The notes beneath the pieces are model-generated. The model searched no databases, was not told the DNA's origin, and saw nothing but the letters and a program-made list of their open reading frames with translations. Below, piece after piece: positions 36,149 to 46,676 of a DNA stretch of 64,000 bases. The DNA is from Pleionea sp. CnH1-48 (GTDB lineage Bacteria; Pseudomonadota; Gammaproteobacteria; Enterobacterales; Kangiellaceae). Within the stretch, counting starts at the first letter, position 1; each line of letters starts with the position of its first letter. Position numbers and translations under genes: made by a program. Where the stretch lies: contig NZ_JAMXSB010000012.1 in NCBI RefSeq assembly GCF_024124665.1, positions 62,001 through 126,000 of the forward strand. The letters are read 5' to 3'.

Positions 36149-38149
36149 TCATGCTTCCAATAATGATAATGACATCTCAACCAGATTCTTAGTTGAGAAG
36201 CCGAATTCTTCAAACAAGGCCGACGCAGGAGCAGACTCACCAAAGGTCGTCATACCCAAAATCTTGCCTTGTAAACCAACATATTTGTACCAGAAGTCAG
36301 CATGGCCAGCTTCAACAGCAATGCGCTTGGTAACCGCTGCTGGTAATACAGATTCTTTGTATTCTGCATCTTGCGCATCAAAAGCATCCGTAGAAGGCAT
36401 GGAAACAACACGAACTTCGTGGCCCTGCTTCGATAACTCTTCTGCAGCATGCAACGCCAGATCAACCTCAGAACCAGTTGCCATCAATAAGAGTTCAGGC
36501 GTTCCGTTACAATCGCGAATGACGTAACCGCCTTTCTCAATATTAGCCAACTGAGCATCATTGCGTGACAAACCAGGTAAGCCCTGACGAGACAAAATCA
36601 AAGATGTAGGCCCATCATTACGCTCTAATGCAGCTTTCCAGGCAACGGCTGTTTCTGTCGCATCACATGGACGCCACACAGACATATTCGGAGTACTGCG
36701 TAAGCTGGTAAGCTGTTCAATAGGTTGGTGTGTTGGACCATCTTCACCCAAACCAATGGAGTCATGAGTAAAGACATAGATTGCACGCTGTTTCATTAAT
36801 GCAGCCATACGTACCGCATTACGAGCGTATTCCATAAAGATAAGGAAGGTGCCGCCGTAAGGAATAAATCCACCGTGCAAGGTAATACCATTCATAATGG
36901 CCGCCATACCAAACTCGCGCACACCATAGAACAGGTAGTTGCCCGATGCATCATCGGCGCTAATGCCTTTTGAACCACTCCACATGGTTAAGTTAGAGCC
37001 AGCCAGATCGGCAGAGCCACCTAACAACTCAGATAACATAGGAGCATAAGCTTCAATGGCATTTTGCGAGGCTTTACGGGTAGCGATTTTTGCCCCTTCT
37101 TCTTGAGTCGCGCGAATAAACTCTTGAGCTTTCGCAGCAAACTCAGCTGGCAATGAACCATTAAGACGGCGCTCTAGTTCCGCTGCTAACTCAGGGTGAG
37201 CATCACGATAAGCGACAAAGCGACCATTCCAGTCAGCTTCTAACTGAGCACCTTTTTCACGCGCATCCCACTGAGCATAGATATCTTCGGGTACTTCAAA
37301 GCTACCGTGTTCCCAGTTTAAATTTTTACGTGTGCCAACGATCTCTTCTTCACCTAAAGGAGCACCATGACTGGATTCTTTTCCAGCTTTGGTGGGCGCA
37401 CCAAAACCAATAGTGGTTTTGCAGCAAATCAGTGTCGGCTTAGACGTTTCGGCACGGGCTTGTTCTATTGCACTTTTGATCGCTTCTGGGTCGTGTCCAT
37501 CAACCGCAGGAATCACCTGCCAGCCATAAGATTGGAAACGTTTCGGTGTATCGTCCGAGAACCAGCCTTCAACTTCACCATCAATAGAGATGCCATTGTC
37601 ATCATAAAAAGCAATCAGTTTGCCTAATCCGAGTGTCCCCGCCAATGAGCAAACTTCGTGTGAAATACCTTCCATCAAACAACCATCACCTAAGAAGGTG
37701 TAGGTGTAATGGTTAATCATTTCGTGTTCGTCACGATTGAACTCTGCTGCCAGAGCTTTCTCAGCAATTGCCATACCTACAGCGTTGGCAAGACCCTGAC
37801 CTAATGGACCAGTAGTTGTCTCAACACCGGGAGTATAACCATACTCAGGATGGCCAGGAGTTTTTGAATGCAACTGGCGGAAGTTCTTTAAATCATCGAT
37901 GGTAAGCGCATAACCACTCAAATGAAGTAGAGAGTAAATAAGCATAGAGCCATGACCATTAGACAAAATAAAGCGGTCACGGTTAACCCATTCTGGGTTA
38001 TTTGGGCTGTGATTTAGATAATCATTCCAAAGAACTTCGGCGATGTCGGCCATGCCTAACGGCGCGCCGGGGTGTCCAGAGTTAGCTTTTTGCACGGCAT
38101 CCATACTTAAAGCACGGATAGCATTAGCTAATTCAAATCGGGATGGCAT
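36149..38149 (-). CDS. tkt: Transketolase
   Basis: 666 residues, usual length. [20 protein letters not shown] is the N-terminal signature; the thiamine-diphosphate motif runs from GDGCLMEG to FYDDNGIS (~155–188); the Pyr-domain Glu lies in YGVREFGM. It transfers two-carbon units between pentose-phosphate sugars. It is upstream of gap, as in the tkt-gap-pgk clusters of many gammaproteobacteria. Confidence 0.97.
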   Translation of the reverse strand: MPSRFELANAIRALSMDAVQKANSGHPGAPLGMADIAEVLWNDYLNHSPNNPEWVNRDRFILSNGHGSMLIYSLLHLSGYALTIDDLKNFRQLHSKTPGHPEYGYTPGVETTTGPLGQGLANAVGMAIAEKALAAEFNRDEHEMINHYTYTFLGDGCLMEGISHEVCSLAGTLGLGKLIAFYDDNGISIDGEVEGWFSDDTPKRFQSYGWQVIPAVDGHDPEAIKSAIEQARAETSKPTLICCKTTIGFGAPTKAGKESSHGAPLGEEEIVGTRKNLNWEHGSFEVPEDIYAQWDAREKGAQLEADWNGRFVAYRDAHPELAAELERRLNGSLPAEFAAKAQEFIRATQEEGAKIATRKASQNAIEAYAPMLSELLGGSADLAGSNLTMWSGSKGISADDASGNYLFYGVREFGMAAIMNGITLHGGFIPYGGTFLIFMEYARNAVRMAALMKQRAIYVFTHDSIGLGEDGPTHQPIEQLTSLRSTPNMSVWRPCDATETAVAWKAALERNDGPTSLILSRQGLPGLSRNDAQLANIEKGGYVIRDCNGTPELLLMATGSEVDLALHAAEELSKQGHEVRVVSMPSTDAFDAQDAEYKESVLPAAVTKRIAVEAGHADFWYKYVGLQGKILGMTTFGESAPASALFEEFGFSTKNLVEMSLSLLEA

Positions 38150-38417
38150 AAAACTCTCCTGAGAGTTGGCCCATTTTGAAAGGCGCGTATTTTCTCAAAC
38201 GCTTGGGGGTTAGATCAAACCATTTAGAATGTTTTTTGGGCAAAACCTTGAATTTTTATGACATCATCAAGGCAAAGTCGCAAATTTAACCAATTTAAGC
38301 CCGTAAAACCCCCAAACTGCCATATATCTCATATCATGAATAGCGGTTTATCAGGTTGCTAATGCCATTTTATTGACCGTCAAAAAGTAACAACACGCTT
38401 TTGTTGTGCTGTGCCTA
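38150..38417. other. Intergenic region upstream of tkt
   Basis: Some 270 bp between the GST gene and tkt, both on the minus strand. It contains no open frame and no recognised RNA motif; it should hold the tkt promoter. I could not assign -35/-10 boxes with confidence. Confidence 0.4.
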
Positions 38418-39020
38418 TCAACGCTCAGTCATAGGTACATAGCCAGGCAACCCTTGGATATCTTCAAACCAACGTAATATATGAGGATAGTTGGTTAGAT
38501 CAAAGCCGCCATCAGTCGCCACATGACTGTAGGCATAAAGTGCTATGTCAGCAATGCTGGCCTGCTCTCCGGCAAACCATTGCTCAGCTGATAAATGCTG
38601 CTCCATCACTTTAAAAGCTTGGTAACCTTTGTCATGCAATGCAGGCAGATCAGCACGTCGCGGATGATCCTCTGGCAAAAACTTACTAATAAATCGCGCC
38701 ACTGCAATAGCAGGCTCATGGCTATATTGTTCAAAAAACATCCACTGAAGAACACGAGCCTGAGTCAGCGTATCATTCGGGTAAAAATCACTACCCGCCG
38801 CCAAATAGAATAGTCCAGCATTTGACTCAGGTAAAAATTCGCCGTTATCCAATTCTAGAACCGGGACTTTTCCGTTGGCGTTTTTGGCAAGAAACTCTGG
38901 TACAGCGGCTTCTCCTGCCAGAATATCAACTTCTTCCCACTGATAGGCTTGCCCAGTCAGCTCCATGAGTAATTTTAATTTATAACAGTTTCCAGACAAC
39001 GACATACCATAAACTCGCAT
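38418..39020 (-). CDS. Glutathione S-transferase family protein
   Basis: About 200 residues. The start at 39020 is preferred since GAGGGG lies six bases upstream; the ATG at 39026 would overlap that site. The thioredoxin-like N-domain has VYGMSLSGNCYKLKLLMEL, with Ser residues at the usual catalytic place, NGKVPVLELDNGE carrying the cis-Pro of the glutathione site and LPESNAGLFYLA the glutamate-binding Glu-Ser. The helical C-domain has SIADIALYAYSHVA. The substrate is unknown. It is 268 bp from tkt. Confidence 0.88.
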   Translation of the reverse strand: MRVYGMSLSGNCYKLKLLMELTGQAYQWEEVDILAGEAAVPEFLAKNANGKVPVLELDNGEFLPESNAGLFYLAAGSDFYPNDTLTQARVLQWMFFEQYSHEPAIAVARFISKFLPEDHPRRADLPALHDKGYQAFKVMEQHLSAEQWFAGEQASIADIALYAYSHVATDGGFDLTNYPHILRWFEDIQGLPGYVPMTER

Positions 39021-39234
39021 GAGCATCCCCTCTATCGTAAATTTATCACTTTAATATCGAGCGCTTGCAATCCTACTCGTTTAGTTTTGTTTAATCACTA
39101 CCTATTATCGGTGCCCCGAAGGCGGCCTATTAATCCAGACCCCATTGGGTGCGTAAAATTCAATTCTGATGAGTGTAGCCCTTCTTTCTGAGAAGCATTA
39201 TTATTATCAGCAAATCACAAATGGAGTGGACAAA

Positions 39235-39888
39235 ATGAAAAAAGTTGCTGTCATTCTTTCTGGCTGTGGCGTTTTTGATGGTGCCGAAATTCACGAAAGC
39301 GTGCTCACACTATGGGCGCTGGAACAAGAAGGTGTTGAATACGAATGCCTGGCTCCCGATATGGAACAAGCTCATGTAATCAACCACATTACGGGCGAAG
39401 AAATGCCCGAGTCACGTAATGTCATGGTTGAAGCAGCTCGAATTTCTCGCGGTGCGATAAAAGATGTCGCCCAGGCGAATCCTGATGATTATGACGCATT
39501 GCTGTTGCCAGGTGGATTTGGTGCCGCCAAAAATCTATGTGACTTTGCTTTTAAAGGAGCAGACTGCTCCGTGGTGCCTTCGGTATTAACCTTTTGCCAA
39601 TCAATGGCAGCACAGAAAAAGCCCTGTGGTTATATCTGTATTGCACCTGCCATGATCCCACTGATCTATGGCAAAGACAGCAAGCTCACCATTGGCAACG
39701 ATGCCGATACAGCATCCGCTATTAATCAGATGGGTGGAGAGCATATAGCATGTCCGGTGGATGAATTTGTTGTTGATGAAGAAAACAAAGTCATCTCAAC
39801 ACCTGCTTATATGCTGGCGGGTAATATTTCAGAAGCGGCGGCGGGTATTACTCGTTTGGTCCAAACCCTAGTCAAGATGATCGATTAA
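39235..39888 (+). CDS. elbB: Isoprenoid biosynthesis glyoxalase ElbB
   Basis: 217 residues from the ATG at 39235, which has GGAG upstream and gives exactly the E. coli length; the longer frame from 39169 adds 22 residues without homology features. It is a DJ-1/PfpI-fold protein: VAVILSGCGVFDGAEIHE, LLLPGGFGAAKNLCDFA, and the nucleophile-elbow region around CGYICIAPA. Glyoxalase activity has been reported for E. coli ElbB. It is followed after 5 bp by a lipoprotein gene. Confidence 0.92.
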   Translation: MKKVAVILSGCGVFDGAEIHESVLTLWALEQEGVEYECLAPDMEQAHVINHITGEEMPESRNVMVEAARISRGAIKDVAQANPDDYDALLLPGGFGAAKNLCDFAFKGADCSVVPSVLTFCQSMAAQKKPCGYICIAPAMIPLIYGKDSKLTIGNDADTASAINQMGGEHIACPVDEFVVDEENKVISTPAYMLAGNISEAAAGITRLVQTLVKMID

Positions 39889-39893
39889 CAACA

Positions 39894-40199
39894 ATGAATA
39901 TGAACCATTTAATAAGACTGGCTGCCATCGGCAGCATTCTGGCAATAGCAGGATGTGAAACGCAGCGCGACTACTCATCGCTTAAGATAGTTACCAACAC
40001 GCGCCTTGAAACCATTGGCAATCAATGCGAAGCACTCGGTTCCAAAGACTATGACTGGTACAAATATACTTGTGATGGATGGACAACTCCGGCTGAGCGG
40101 TGTTTTCGTTCAGAGCAGGAACTGATGAGCGAGCTGGCAAAAACAGAAGCCGATCCCGAAAATAGCTGTCGAGTTTTGTCGGTTATTAGAAGTCGTTAG
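39894..40199 (+). CDS. Small lipoprotein, unknown
   Basis: 101 residues. Signal peptide with lipobox IAGC (Cys21) and then a short mature part with four further cysteines (QCEALGS, YTCDGW, ERCFRS, SCRVL), which may form two disulfides in the periplasm. The start could be the ATG at 39894 or the next at 39900. It lies 5 bp after elbB and is probably co-transcribed. I do not recognise the family. Confidence 0.65.
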   Translation: MNMNHLIRLAAIGSILAIAGCETQRDYSSLKIVTNTRLETIGNQCEALGSKDYDWYKYTCDGWTTPAERCFRSEQELMSELAKTEADPENSCRVLSVIRSR

Positions 40200-40212
40200 T
40201 CACTGCCGCACA

Positions 40213-40254
40213 TGATATCAGGCAAGATCTTAATGACTTTCTAGCCTGATGTCA
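40213..40254 (+). terminator. Hairpin ending the elbB–lipoprotein unit
   Basis: TGATATCAGGC pairs with GCCTGATGTCA (one mismatch) over a 20-nt loop and is followed by a short T-rich stretch, 14 bp after the lipoprotein stop. Confidence 0.5.
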
Positions 40255-40375
40255 TACCTTTATTTGTCGCTATGCATAGCAGACAAGATTCAATGCGTAC
40301 TTCAGCATGTTGTAAAACAAGAGGCCATCCGGTTTCTACTCAATCAATAACAATAAACAAAATCAGGAGTCTCTG

Positions 40376-42343
40376 TTGAGTAACAAAAAAGGATTAGATC
40401 CTAAAGCTTACACAAGCCTGCCAGAGGGTCAGGAATACCCACCCTATGTTCCAGCGCAAGAAAACATCGCAGAATTTACCTTCAAAGCCCTAGGATTGGG
40501 CATTGTGTTCGGCATTCTTTTTGGTGCAGCCAATGCTTATCTAGGATTGCGTGCCGGATTGACTATCAGTACTTCCATCCCCGTTGCGGTAATGGCGGTT
40601 GCCGTTTTCAGAATTCTGGCAAAAGGCGGCGTTAAAAGCACCATTTTAGAAACGAATATTGCGCAAACCACGGGGTCTGCATCCAGCTCTGTCGCCAGTG
40701 GGGTGATTTTTACTTTGCCCGCTCTTTTTATGTGGGGCGTTGAGCCAGAACTGTTACAGATGACTATTCTGGCCATGTGCGGTGGTTTGCTCGGCATCTT
40801 GTTTATGATTCCGTTGCGACGTTTCTTAATCGAACGGGAGCATGGCAAATTGCCTTATCCCGAAGGCACAGCCTGCGCTGAGGTATTAGTGGCTAACGAG
40901 GTGGGCGGCAATCGAGCTAAATATATTTTTTGGGGCATTGGCGCGGCAGCACTGTTTAAAACCTTAACCTCCTGGCTCAAAGTCATCCCTGATTTGGCCA
41001 CCTTAAAAATCCCATTTATTAAAAAAGCAGAAGTGGGTATCGATTTATCGGCTGCTTTGTTTGGCGTAGGTTATATTCTGGGATCACGTATTGCCTTGGT
41101 GATGGTAGGCGGCGGCCTGCTTTCGTCACTGATCATTATTCCTGCCATTGCCTATTGGGGCGACGCTCGTACCCTGCCACTGTTTCCAGAAACCGTGAAC
41201 CTGATTAAAGATATGTCAGCAGGCCAGATCTGGACTCGATATGTTCGTTATATTGGTGCAGGAGCCGTTGCCGCAGCAGGGATCATAACACTGATCCGCA
41301 GTGTTCCAGTGATGATAGAAAGCTTTAAGGTGGGCGCCAAACAACTAGGAAATCAAGCAGCACCAGTGGCGACCAAACGCACCAGTCTTGATTTGCCACT
41401 CAAATTTGTTGGCTTTGCGGTACTGGCTATTATCTTGGTACTAACACTGGTGCCCAATGCCTTTGGCAATGTTGGCGACATCGCAACGCGGTTATTGGCA
41501 GCCCTCTGTGTCACTGTGTTCGCGTTTTTCTTCGTTACCGTCGCTTCGCGCATTGTTGGTTTGGTGGGTGTTACTTCTAATCCAACCAGCGGCATGACCA
41601 TTGCCGCATTATTAGGAACGGCCACTCTCTTTCTCGCCATGGGTTGGACTGACACCTCGGGCAAAGCAGCCACCTTAATAGTGGGTTGCGTGGTTGCCAT
41701 CGCAGCTTCCATTTCTGGTGATACTTCCCAGGATCTCAAGAGTGGTTACTTGCTTGGAGCCACCCCCAGAAACCAGCAAGCTGCCGAGCTCATTGGTGTT
41801 TTAACTTCTGCGACCTTTGTTTGTCTGGCAGTCTTGTTACTGGCAGAGACTTTTGGTTTTGGCAGTAAAGAACTCCCAGCCCCACAAGCGACTCTCATGA
41901 AGCTGGTTATTGATGGCGTATTGGATCAGAACCTACCCTGGACACTGGTTGGCATTGGTGTGGGTATCGCGCTGCTGTGCGAACTGGTAAAAATCCCATC
42001 GCTCCCCTTCGCAGTTGGAGTGTATCTGCCCGTATCCGCCATGACACCAATCCTGTTGGGTGGTTTGATTCGCCATTACTTCGAAAAGAAAACCAAAGAC
42101 GAAAAGACTCTGGAGTCTCGTCGTGAAAAAGGCGTTTTATTAGGCAGTGGTTTTGTTGCTGGTGAAGGACTTCTCGGTGTCGGCATTGCTGCGGTGGCCT
42201 TTATTCAAAGTCGCAAACCCGATGGCCTGGGCACAGGCTGGGCTGGAAGTGATTTTGTTGCCATGATCGCAGGCGTTATTGCTTTTGCTCTGTTAGTGAG
42301 CTGGTTCTTTAAAACCATTCATAAAAATGAAAGCGACGCTTAG
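40376..42343 (+). CDS. OPT-family oligopeptide transporter
   Basis: 655 residues. The start is a TTG, supported by a perfect AGGAG six bases upstream. About 15 membrane segments cover residues ~35–650. ANAYLGLRAGLTISTSIPVA and the GTACAEVLVA segment are conserved features of the bacterial OPT family (TIGR00733-type). The family imports peptides or metal-chelates with protons. It stands alone, with a 176-bp upstream region; the hairpin at 42371 follows. Confidence 0.93.
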   Translation: MSNKKGLDPKAYTSLPEGQEYPPYVPAQENIAEFTFKALGLGIVFGILFGAANAYLGLRAGLTISTSIPVAVMAVAVFRILAKGGVKSTILETNIAQTTGSASSSVASGVIFTLPALFMWGVEPELLQMTILAMCGGLLGILFMIPLRRFLIEREHGKLPYPEGTACAEVLVANEVGGNRAKYIFWGIGAAALFKTLTSWLKVIPDLATLKIPFIKKAEVGIDLSAALFGVGYILGSRIALVMVGGGLLSSLIIIPAIAYWGDARTLPLFPETVNLIKDMSAGQIWTRYVRYIGAGAVAAAGIITLIRSVPVMIESFKVGAKQLGNQAAPVATKRTSLDLPLKFVGFAVLAIILVLTLVPNAFGNVGDIATRLLAALCVTVFAFFFVTVASRIVGLVGVTSNPTSGMTIAALLGTATLFLAMGWTDTSGKAATLIVGCVVAIAASISGDTSQDLKSGYLLGATPRNQQAAELIGVLTSATFVCLAVLLLAETFGFGSKELPAPQATLMKLVIDGVLDQNLPWTLVGIGVGIALLCELVKIPSLPFAVGVYLPVSAMTPILLGGLIRHYFEKKTKDEKTLESRREKGVLLGSGFVAGEGLLGVGIAAVAFIQSRKPDGLGTGWAGSDFVAMIAGVIAFALLVSWFFKTIHKNESDA

Positions 42344-42370
42344 TACCTAAGTAATGCTCCTTCACTACGG

Positions 42371-42396
42371 TAGAGAGTGCGGAATTCGCACTCTCT
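42371..42396 (+). terminator. Hairpin after the OPT gene
   Basis: AGAGAGTGCG and CGCACTCTCT make a perfect 10-bp stem around GAATT. There is no following T-run, so it is a weak or Rho-assisted stop. Confidence 0.5.
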
Positions 42397-42539
42397 CACC
42401 CCTGCCGAATAAAAAGTGTGCAAATAAACAATTGTACTCTCAGTGTTCAACCCAAACCTTTGCTCATGTTAAACTACCTGCCCAATAGGAAACTCCTCCT
42501 ATTAATTGTGTTTTCATTATTTTCTAGATAGGTATCTTC

Positions 42540-42908
42540 ATGGCTGTTATTCGTTGGATTCTGGGTCGCATTATTCTTTTGCTCAACTTTGTTTTTTCAC
42601 CCCGAGGAATTAAACGTACAAAAGAACAGCAAGCTGCCATCGATCAACAAACAGCGCTTTTGTCTCTTTATCAATTTGAAGCCTGCCCGTTTTGCGTCAA
42701 AGTACGCCGTGCAGCAAAACGCCTTTCGCTAAACCTGGAACTACGAGACGCGAAAAATGATGCCGTTTTTCGTCAGCAACTCGAACAAGAAGGCGGCCGA
42801 ATTAAAGTACCTTGCCTACGCATCGTCGACCAGGACAATCAGGTCAAATGGATGTATGAATCAAAAGATATCGTAGCCTACCTTAACAAGCGTTTTGCTA
42901 CACACTGA
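42540..42908 (+). CDS. Glutaredoxin-like protein with N-terminal membrane segment
   Basis: 122 residues. A hydrophobic stretch at residues 3–20 (IRWILGRIILLLNFVF) may anchor it in the inner membrane. The glutaredoxin fold follows, with the active site EACPFCVKVRR near residues 46–56 and the cis-Pro loop IKVPCLRI. CPFC is also found in GST N-domains, so the protein could be a short member of that superfamily. It should reduce disulfides with glutathione. yaaA follows after 55 bp. Confidence 0.82.
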   Translation: MAVIRWILGRIILLLNFVFSPRGIKRTKEQQAAIDQQTALLSLYQFEACPFCVKVRRAAKRLSLNLELRDAKNDAVFRQQLEQEGGRIKVPCLRIVDQDNQVKWMYESKDIVAYLNKRFATH

Positions 42909-42963
42909 TCACCATCTGCTGATTATCCACTGACCACAACGCTATTTTTTAAGAGAGCTGTGT

Positions 42964-43755
42964 ATGCTAACCGTTATTTCTCCCGCCAAAAGTCTCGACT
43001 TCGACAGTCCTTTAGCGACTGAGCACCATTCGCAACCCGCGTTTCTGGAACATTCAGAACAGCTGATTGAAGAACTGCGCCATCTGACTCATGCTGATAT
43101 TGCAGGCTTAATGAAGCTGAGCGATAAATTGGCAGAGTTAAACTTGCATCGTTTTGAAGCTTTTAATACTCCCTTTACTCCCGCCAATGCTCGCCAGGCA
43201 GTATTGGCTTTTCGTGGTGATGTTTATCAGGGGTTAGATGCCGATAGTTTTTCTGAACAAGACTTTGCTTATGCTCAAGACCATCTACGGATCCTGTCTG
43301 GCCTGTACGGTTTGCTCAACCCTCTGGATTTGATTCAGGCTTATCGCCTGGAGATGGGTACTCGCTTTGCTAATTCGCGCGGCAAAGATCTGTATCAGTT
43401 CTGGGGCGAACGATTAACCGATGAACTCAACGCGCAACTAGAGCAACAGGCAGCTGATGGAAAAGAAGCTTGTTTAGTTAACCTCGCCTCAAACGAGTAT
43501 TTTAAAGCCGTTAAACCCAAACACTTAAATTACGAAGTCATCACGCCTGTATTTAAAGACTTTAAAAATGGTCAGTATAAAATCGTCAGCTTCTTTGCTA
43601 AACGAGCACGAGGATTGATGAGTCGTTATATCATCCAAAACAAAGTTGAAAATGTTGAAGGGTTAAAATCATTTGATTTAGCAGGCTACTACTTTGATAG
43701 CGCAAGCAGCAGCCAAACAGAGTTTGTCTTTTTACGCGACGAAGTACTGGCCTAA
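42964..43755 (+). CDS. yaaA: Peroxide stress protein YaaA
   Basis: 263 residues. [48 protein letters not shown] and [13 protein letters not shown] cover the whole DUF328/UPF0246 family. In E. coli YaaA lowers free iron during hydrogen peroxide stress and is in the OxyR regulon. I see no clear OxyR site upstream. GAGAG precedes the ATG. Confidence 0.95.
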   Translation: MLTVISPAKSLDFDSPLATEHHSQPAFLEHSEQLIEELRHLTHADIAGLMKLSDKLAELNLHRFEAFNTPFTPANARQAVLAFRGDVYQGLDADSFSEQDFAYAQDHLRILSGLYGLLNPLDLIQAYRLEMGTRFANSRGKDLYQFWGERLTDELNAQLEQQAADGKEACLVNLASNEYFKAVKPKHLNYEVITPVFKDFKNGQYKIVSFFAKRARGLMSRYIIQNKVENVEGLKSFDLAGYYFDSASSSQTEFVFLRDEVLA

Positions 43756-43764
43756 ACCAAAGAA

Positions 43765-43800
43765 GCAAGCCTTAACATAAAAAACCGTTAAGGCTTGTGC
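43765..43800. terminator. Hairpin between convergent yaaA and DUF255 genes
   Basis: GCAAGCCTTAAC and GTTAAGGCTTGTGC form an 11–12-bp stem with an A-rich loop. Its right arm covers the last codons and stop of the convergent gene, so one structure probably serves both transcripts. Confidence 0.6.
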
Positions 43801-45857
43801 TTTAGATGACTCTCTAAATCCTGAAGATCATCAAATCTCTTTTCTTGTTCAGAAACATTACAAAGCTGGGCATAAACAGCCTCTTGTGTTTCAAATCGAT
43901 GCAATGGTCCATCGTTTTTGTACGCACTGTCTGAGATAGAAAAAACTCTACGATCCGGATGATAATCCCTTTTCAATACACCATGCCATTGCATGCACTC
44001 TAGCGCGCTCCCGCGAACAACCACCACATCGTAGTTATGTTTCATATTGATGCTATTCGTTAACAGGCTGGTGTGAGACAGTACCGACTTTCTTAAATTT
44101 GCTGATGCGGCTAAGCAGGATTCATCCGCTAAAGTGAGGTAAGTTTCATTTTTTAATAGTAAAGCCAATATATATAAACAATCATTAAAAACACTGTTGC
44201 TGCTTGGGGCAACACCATCACTGAAGTCGAACAGCCGAGGGGCCGTATCAATGCTGTTCTCTTTCGCAAAATAAAATCCACCATGGTGGCTTTGCAACTG
44301 TTCGATGGCTACGTCGACTAATTCCAATAACCAATGAAACCATTGGTGACTCCACTCGACTTCAAGCATGTCGATGATGGCCATCGATAAATAGGCATAA
44401 TCGTCGAGTGTAGCCGATTGATAAGCAACACCATCTCGATACACAGCATACAGCTGACCATCCTTCCACAAATTAAGATAGATAAAACTCAACGCCTGCC
44501 GAGCGGCTTCTTTAATGTGGCTATCATTGAGCAGAACAGCACTTTTTAATAAGCCAGATATGGCCAGACCGTTAACTCCCGTGAGTACCTTCTCATCTCG
44601 ATAAGGTTTGGCTCTCATATTTCGAGCACTCAGTAGTTTGGTTTTAATCGGTTCAAGCATCCAGGCAATCTGTTTTTCATGCAATCCTGTTTTTTGTGCC
44701 AGAGACTCATTGGAATACCATTGGTGCAAATGCCATTTATCTAAAAAGTTAGGCGCTTGCTCAAAGCCAAACGCTACATTGGCAACAGCCCACTCTTCTT
44801 CGGTTAGCAGTGCAAGAACTTCCTCTTTCGACCAGAGATAAAAAGTCCCCTCTCCTTCCTCACTATCTGCACCAAGAGAAGAAAAGAATCCTCCTTGTTC
44901 ATGACGCATTTTATCTAACATCCAGTAGCTGCTACTTCGACATAGGTTTGCATAGTGGCCGTCTTTGGAGAAATGCGCGAGCGATGCATAGAAGCCTAAC
45001 AACAACGCATTGTCCGATAGGATTTTTTCAAAGTTAGGAATGCCCCAATGGGGATCAGTACAATAGTGGAAAAAGCCACCGCCGAGATGGTCATATAAAC
45101 CTACACGCGCCATACCTTGAGCAGTTCGTTGTAATATCTGATACAAAAACTCACTCTCGTCTGGACGGATCTGATAGATGACTCTGAGTAAGGCTAACAA
45201 CAAGACAGGCTGTGGAAACTTGGGAGCACCCACTAAACCGCCCCACTGCGGATCATGTTGCTGTTTTAGCTGCTCGATAAAAAGCTCGTAGTCAGGCTTA
45301 CTGGCAACCGCTTGCAACGTTTTAACCGCGTTGAGGTCTTTCAGCTCATGGATGACTTTTTCTGCCATGATAGCAACATCATCAGGCTTCTCTTGAAAAA
45401 TTTCGACAATAGACTTTAACAGTTGCTTAAAAGAAGGCATGCCATTTTCGGGCTCTAACGGAAAATAAGTGCCGGCAAAAAAAGGAACGAGTGAGTCCGG
45501 TTGCAAAAAGACAGTGAGTGGCCAACCGCCATTGCGGCCATTTAAAATCCAGTGACACTGTTGATAAAGCTTATCTAACTCCGGCTGTTCTTCTTTATCA
45601 ATCTTAATATTGATAAAGTGCTCATTCATTATGCTTGCGGTCGTTAGATCACCAAAAGAGTCTTGCGCCATAAGATGGCACCAGTGACAAGCCGAATATC
45701 CGATAGACAACAAGATAGGTTTTCCTTGCTGTCGTGCATACTCAATAACCTCTGACTCCCATTGTTGCCAATGTACTGGCTGTTCTTTATGAAGAGACAG
45801 ATAGGGGCTTAGGCTAGTAGCAAGCTGGTTGCAATGGAATCTTTGTTCGTTCGACAT
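43788..45857 (-). CDS. Thioredoxin-domain protein, DUF255/YyaL family
   Basis: 689 residues. The N-terminal thioredoxin-like domain (~1–165) has the active site GYSACHWCHLM with Cys57 and Cys60. The remainder is an (alpha/alpha)6 barrel like that of N-acylglucosamine epimerases, with LSDNALLLGFYASLAH and the GGFFSSLGADSEEGEGTFYLW segment. The family includes B. subtilis YyaL and human SPATA20; its reaction is not established. There is no signal peptide, so it is cytoplasmic. It is single, flanked by convergent yaaA and divergent DUF599. Confidence 0.9.
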   Translation of the reverse strand: MSNEQRFHCNQLATSLSPYLSLHKEQPVHWQQWESEVIEYARQQGKPILLSIGYSACHWCHLMAQDSFGDLTTASIMNEHFINIKIDKEEQPELDKLYQQCHWILNGRNGGWPLTVFLQPDSLVPFFAGTYFPLEPENGMPSFKQLLKSIVEIFQEKPDDVAIMAEKVIHELKDLNAVKTLQAVASKPDYELFIEQLKQQHDPQWGGLVGAPKFPQPVLLLALLRVIYQIRPDESEFLYQILQRTAQGMARVGLYDHLGGGFFHYCTDPHWGIPNFEKILSDNALLLGFYASLAHFSKDGHYANLCRSSSYWMLDKMRHEQGGFFSSLGADSEEGEGTFYLWSKEEVLALLTEEEWAVANVAFGFEQAPNFLDKWHLHQWYSNESLAQKTGLHEKQIAWMLEPIKTKLLSARNMRAKPYRDEKVLTGVNGLAISGLLKSAVLLNDSHIKEAARQALSFIYLNLWKDGQLYAVYRDGVAYQSATLDDYAYLSMAIIDMLEVEWSHQWFHWLLELVDVAIEQLQSHHGGFYFAKENSIDTAPRLFDFSDGVAPSSNSVFNDCLYILALLLKNETYLTLADESCLAASANLRKSVLSHTSLLTNSINMKHNYDVVVVRGSALECMQWHGVLKRDYHPDRRVFSISDSAYKNDGPLHRFETQEAVYAQLCNVSEQEKRFDDLQDLESHLKHKP

Positions 45858-45971
45858 AGCTTCAAGTCATAATAAGTTAGGCAAAGGTCATGGTAAACTA
45901 CTATACCTAATTAAAGAAACCTTCCGTTAGGCTGGTGAGTAATTTTTTTCGTGTCAGGTAAAGTTTAAACA

Positions 45972-46676
45972 ATGTTACTCTATTTATCACTGTATGATTG
46001 GATAGCACTCTTCTGGTTCTTTTTGTGCTGGGTAGGCTACGCTACTTTTGCAAAAGTACGTGGAAAACACATACCCACACTGTCTTCTAACTTATCAGAT
46101 ATACGTAAAGACTGGATGCGACAAATGCTCAAACGAGATGTTCGCATTGCCGACACAACATCCTTAGGTATTCTTCAACGCAACGTCACTTTTTTTGCTT
46201 CAACCACCATTTTTATTCTGGCTGGTTTACTGACGGTGTTAGGTGCAACGGATCAAGCCATCGGATTGATCAGCAATATGCCATTGGTCAGCGAACACTC
46301 CGCAATAGCCTGGGAAACCAAGCTAATGTTGCTTATCTATGTTTTCGTATACGCCTTTTTTAAATTCACCTGGAGCGTGAGAAAGTATAACTTCTCGATC
46401 ATGATGTTTGGCGCAGCGCCAAGCCCAGATACCGATGACGAAGAAAAAGAACGTTTTATATTTAATGCCGATAAACTACTTACAACCGCTAGCAACTCTT
46501 TTGCTTTCGGTCTTCGCGCTTATTCTTTCGCCTTAACGATACTGGCCTGGTTTATCCATCCTTTGTTATTTATGCTGGCTTGCGTTTGGGTTATTGCAGT
46601 ACTCTATCGACGAGAATTTCATTCTCGTTCGCTTGCAGCCTTAAGCTCCATAAATCAAAAGAAGGAACTGCCCTAA
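45972..46676 (+). CDS. DUF599 membrane protein
   Basis: 234 residues with about four hydrophobic segments (~7–25, ~75–93, ~112–132, ~180–215). The family signature is seen in KDWMRQMLKRDVRIADT, FFASTTIFILAG and FKFTWSVRKYNF. The function is unknown. It overlaps the convergent GGDEF gene by 4 nt. Confidence 0.85.
   Translation: MLLYLSLYDWIALFWFFLCWVGYATFAKVRGKHIPTLSSNLSDIRKDWMRQMLKRDVRIADTTSLGILQRNVTFFASTTIFILAGLLTVLGATDQAIGLISNMPLVSEHSAIAWETKLMLLIYVFVYAFFKFTWSVRKYNFSIMMFGAAPSPDTDDEEKERFIFNADKLLTTASNSFAFGLRAYSFALTILAWFIHPLLFMLACVWVIAVLYRREFHSRSLAALSSINQKKELP

Noticed and set aside
41353-41739. A 128-codon minus-strand frame inside the OPT transporter gene.
   Set aside because: It is an antisense frame of a membrane-protein gene with no ribosome-binding site or known domain.
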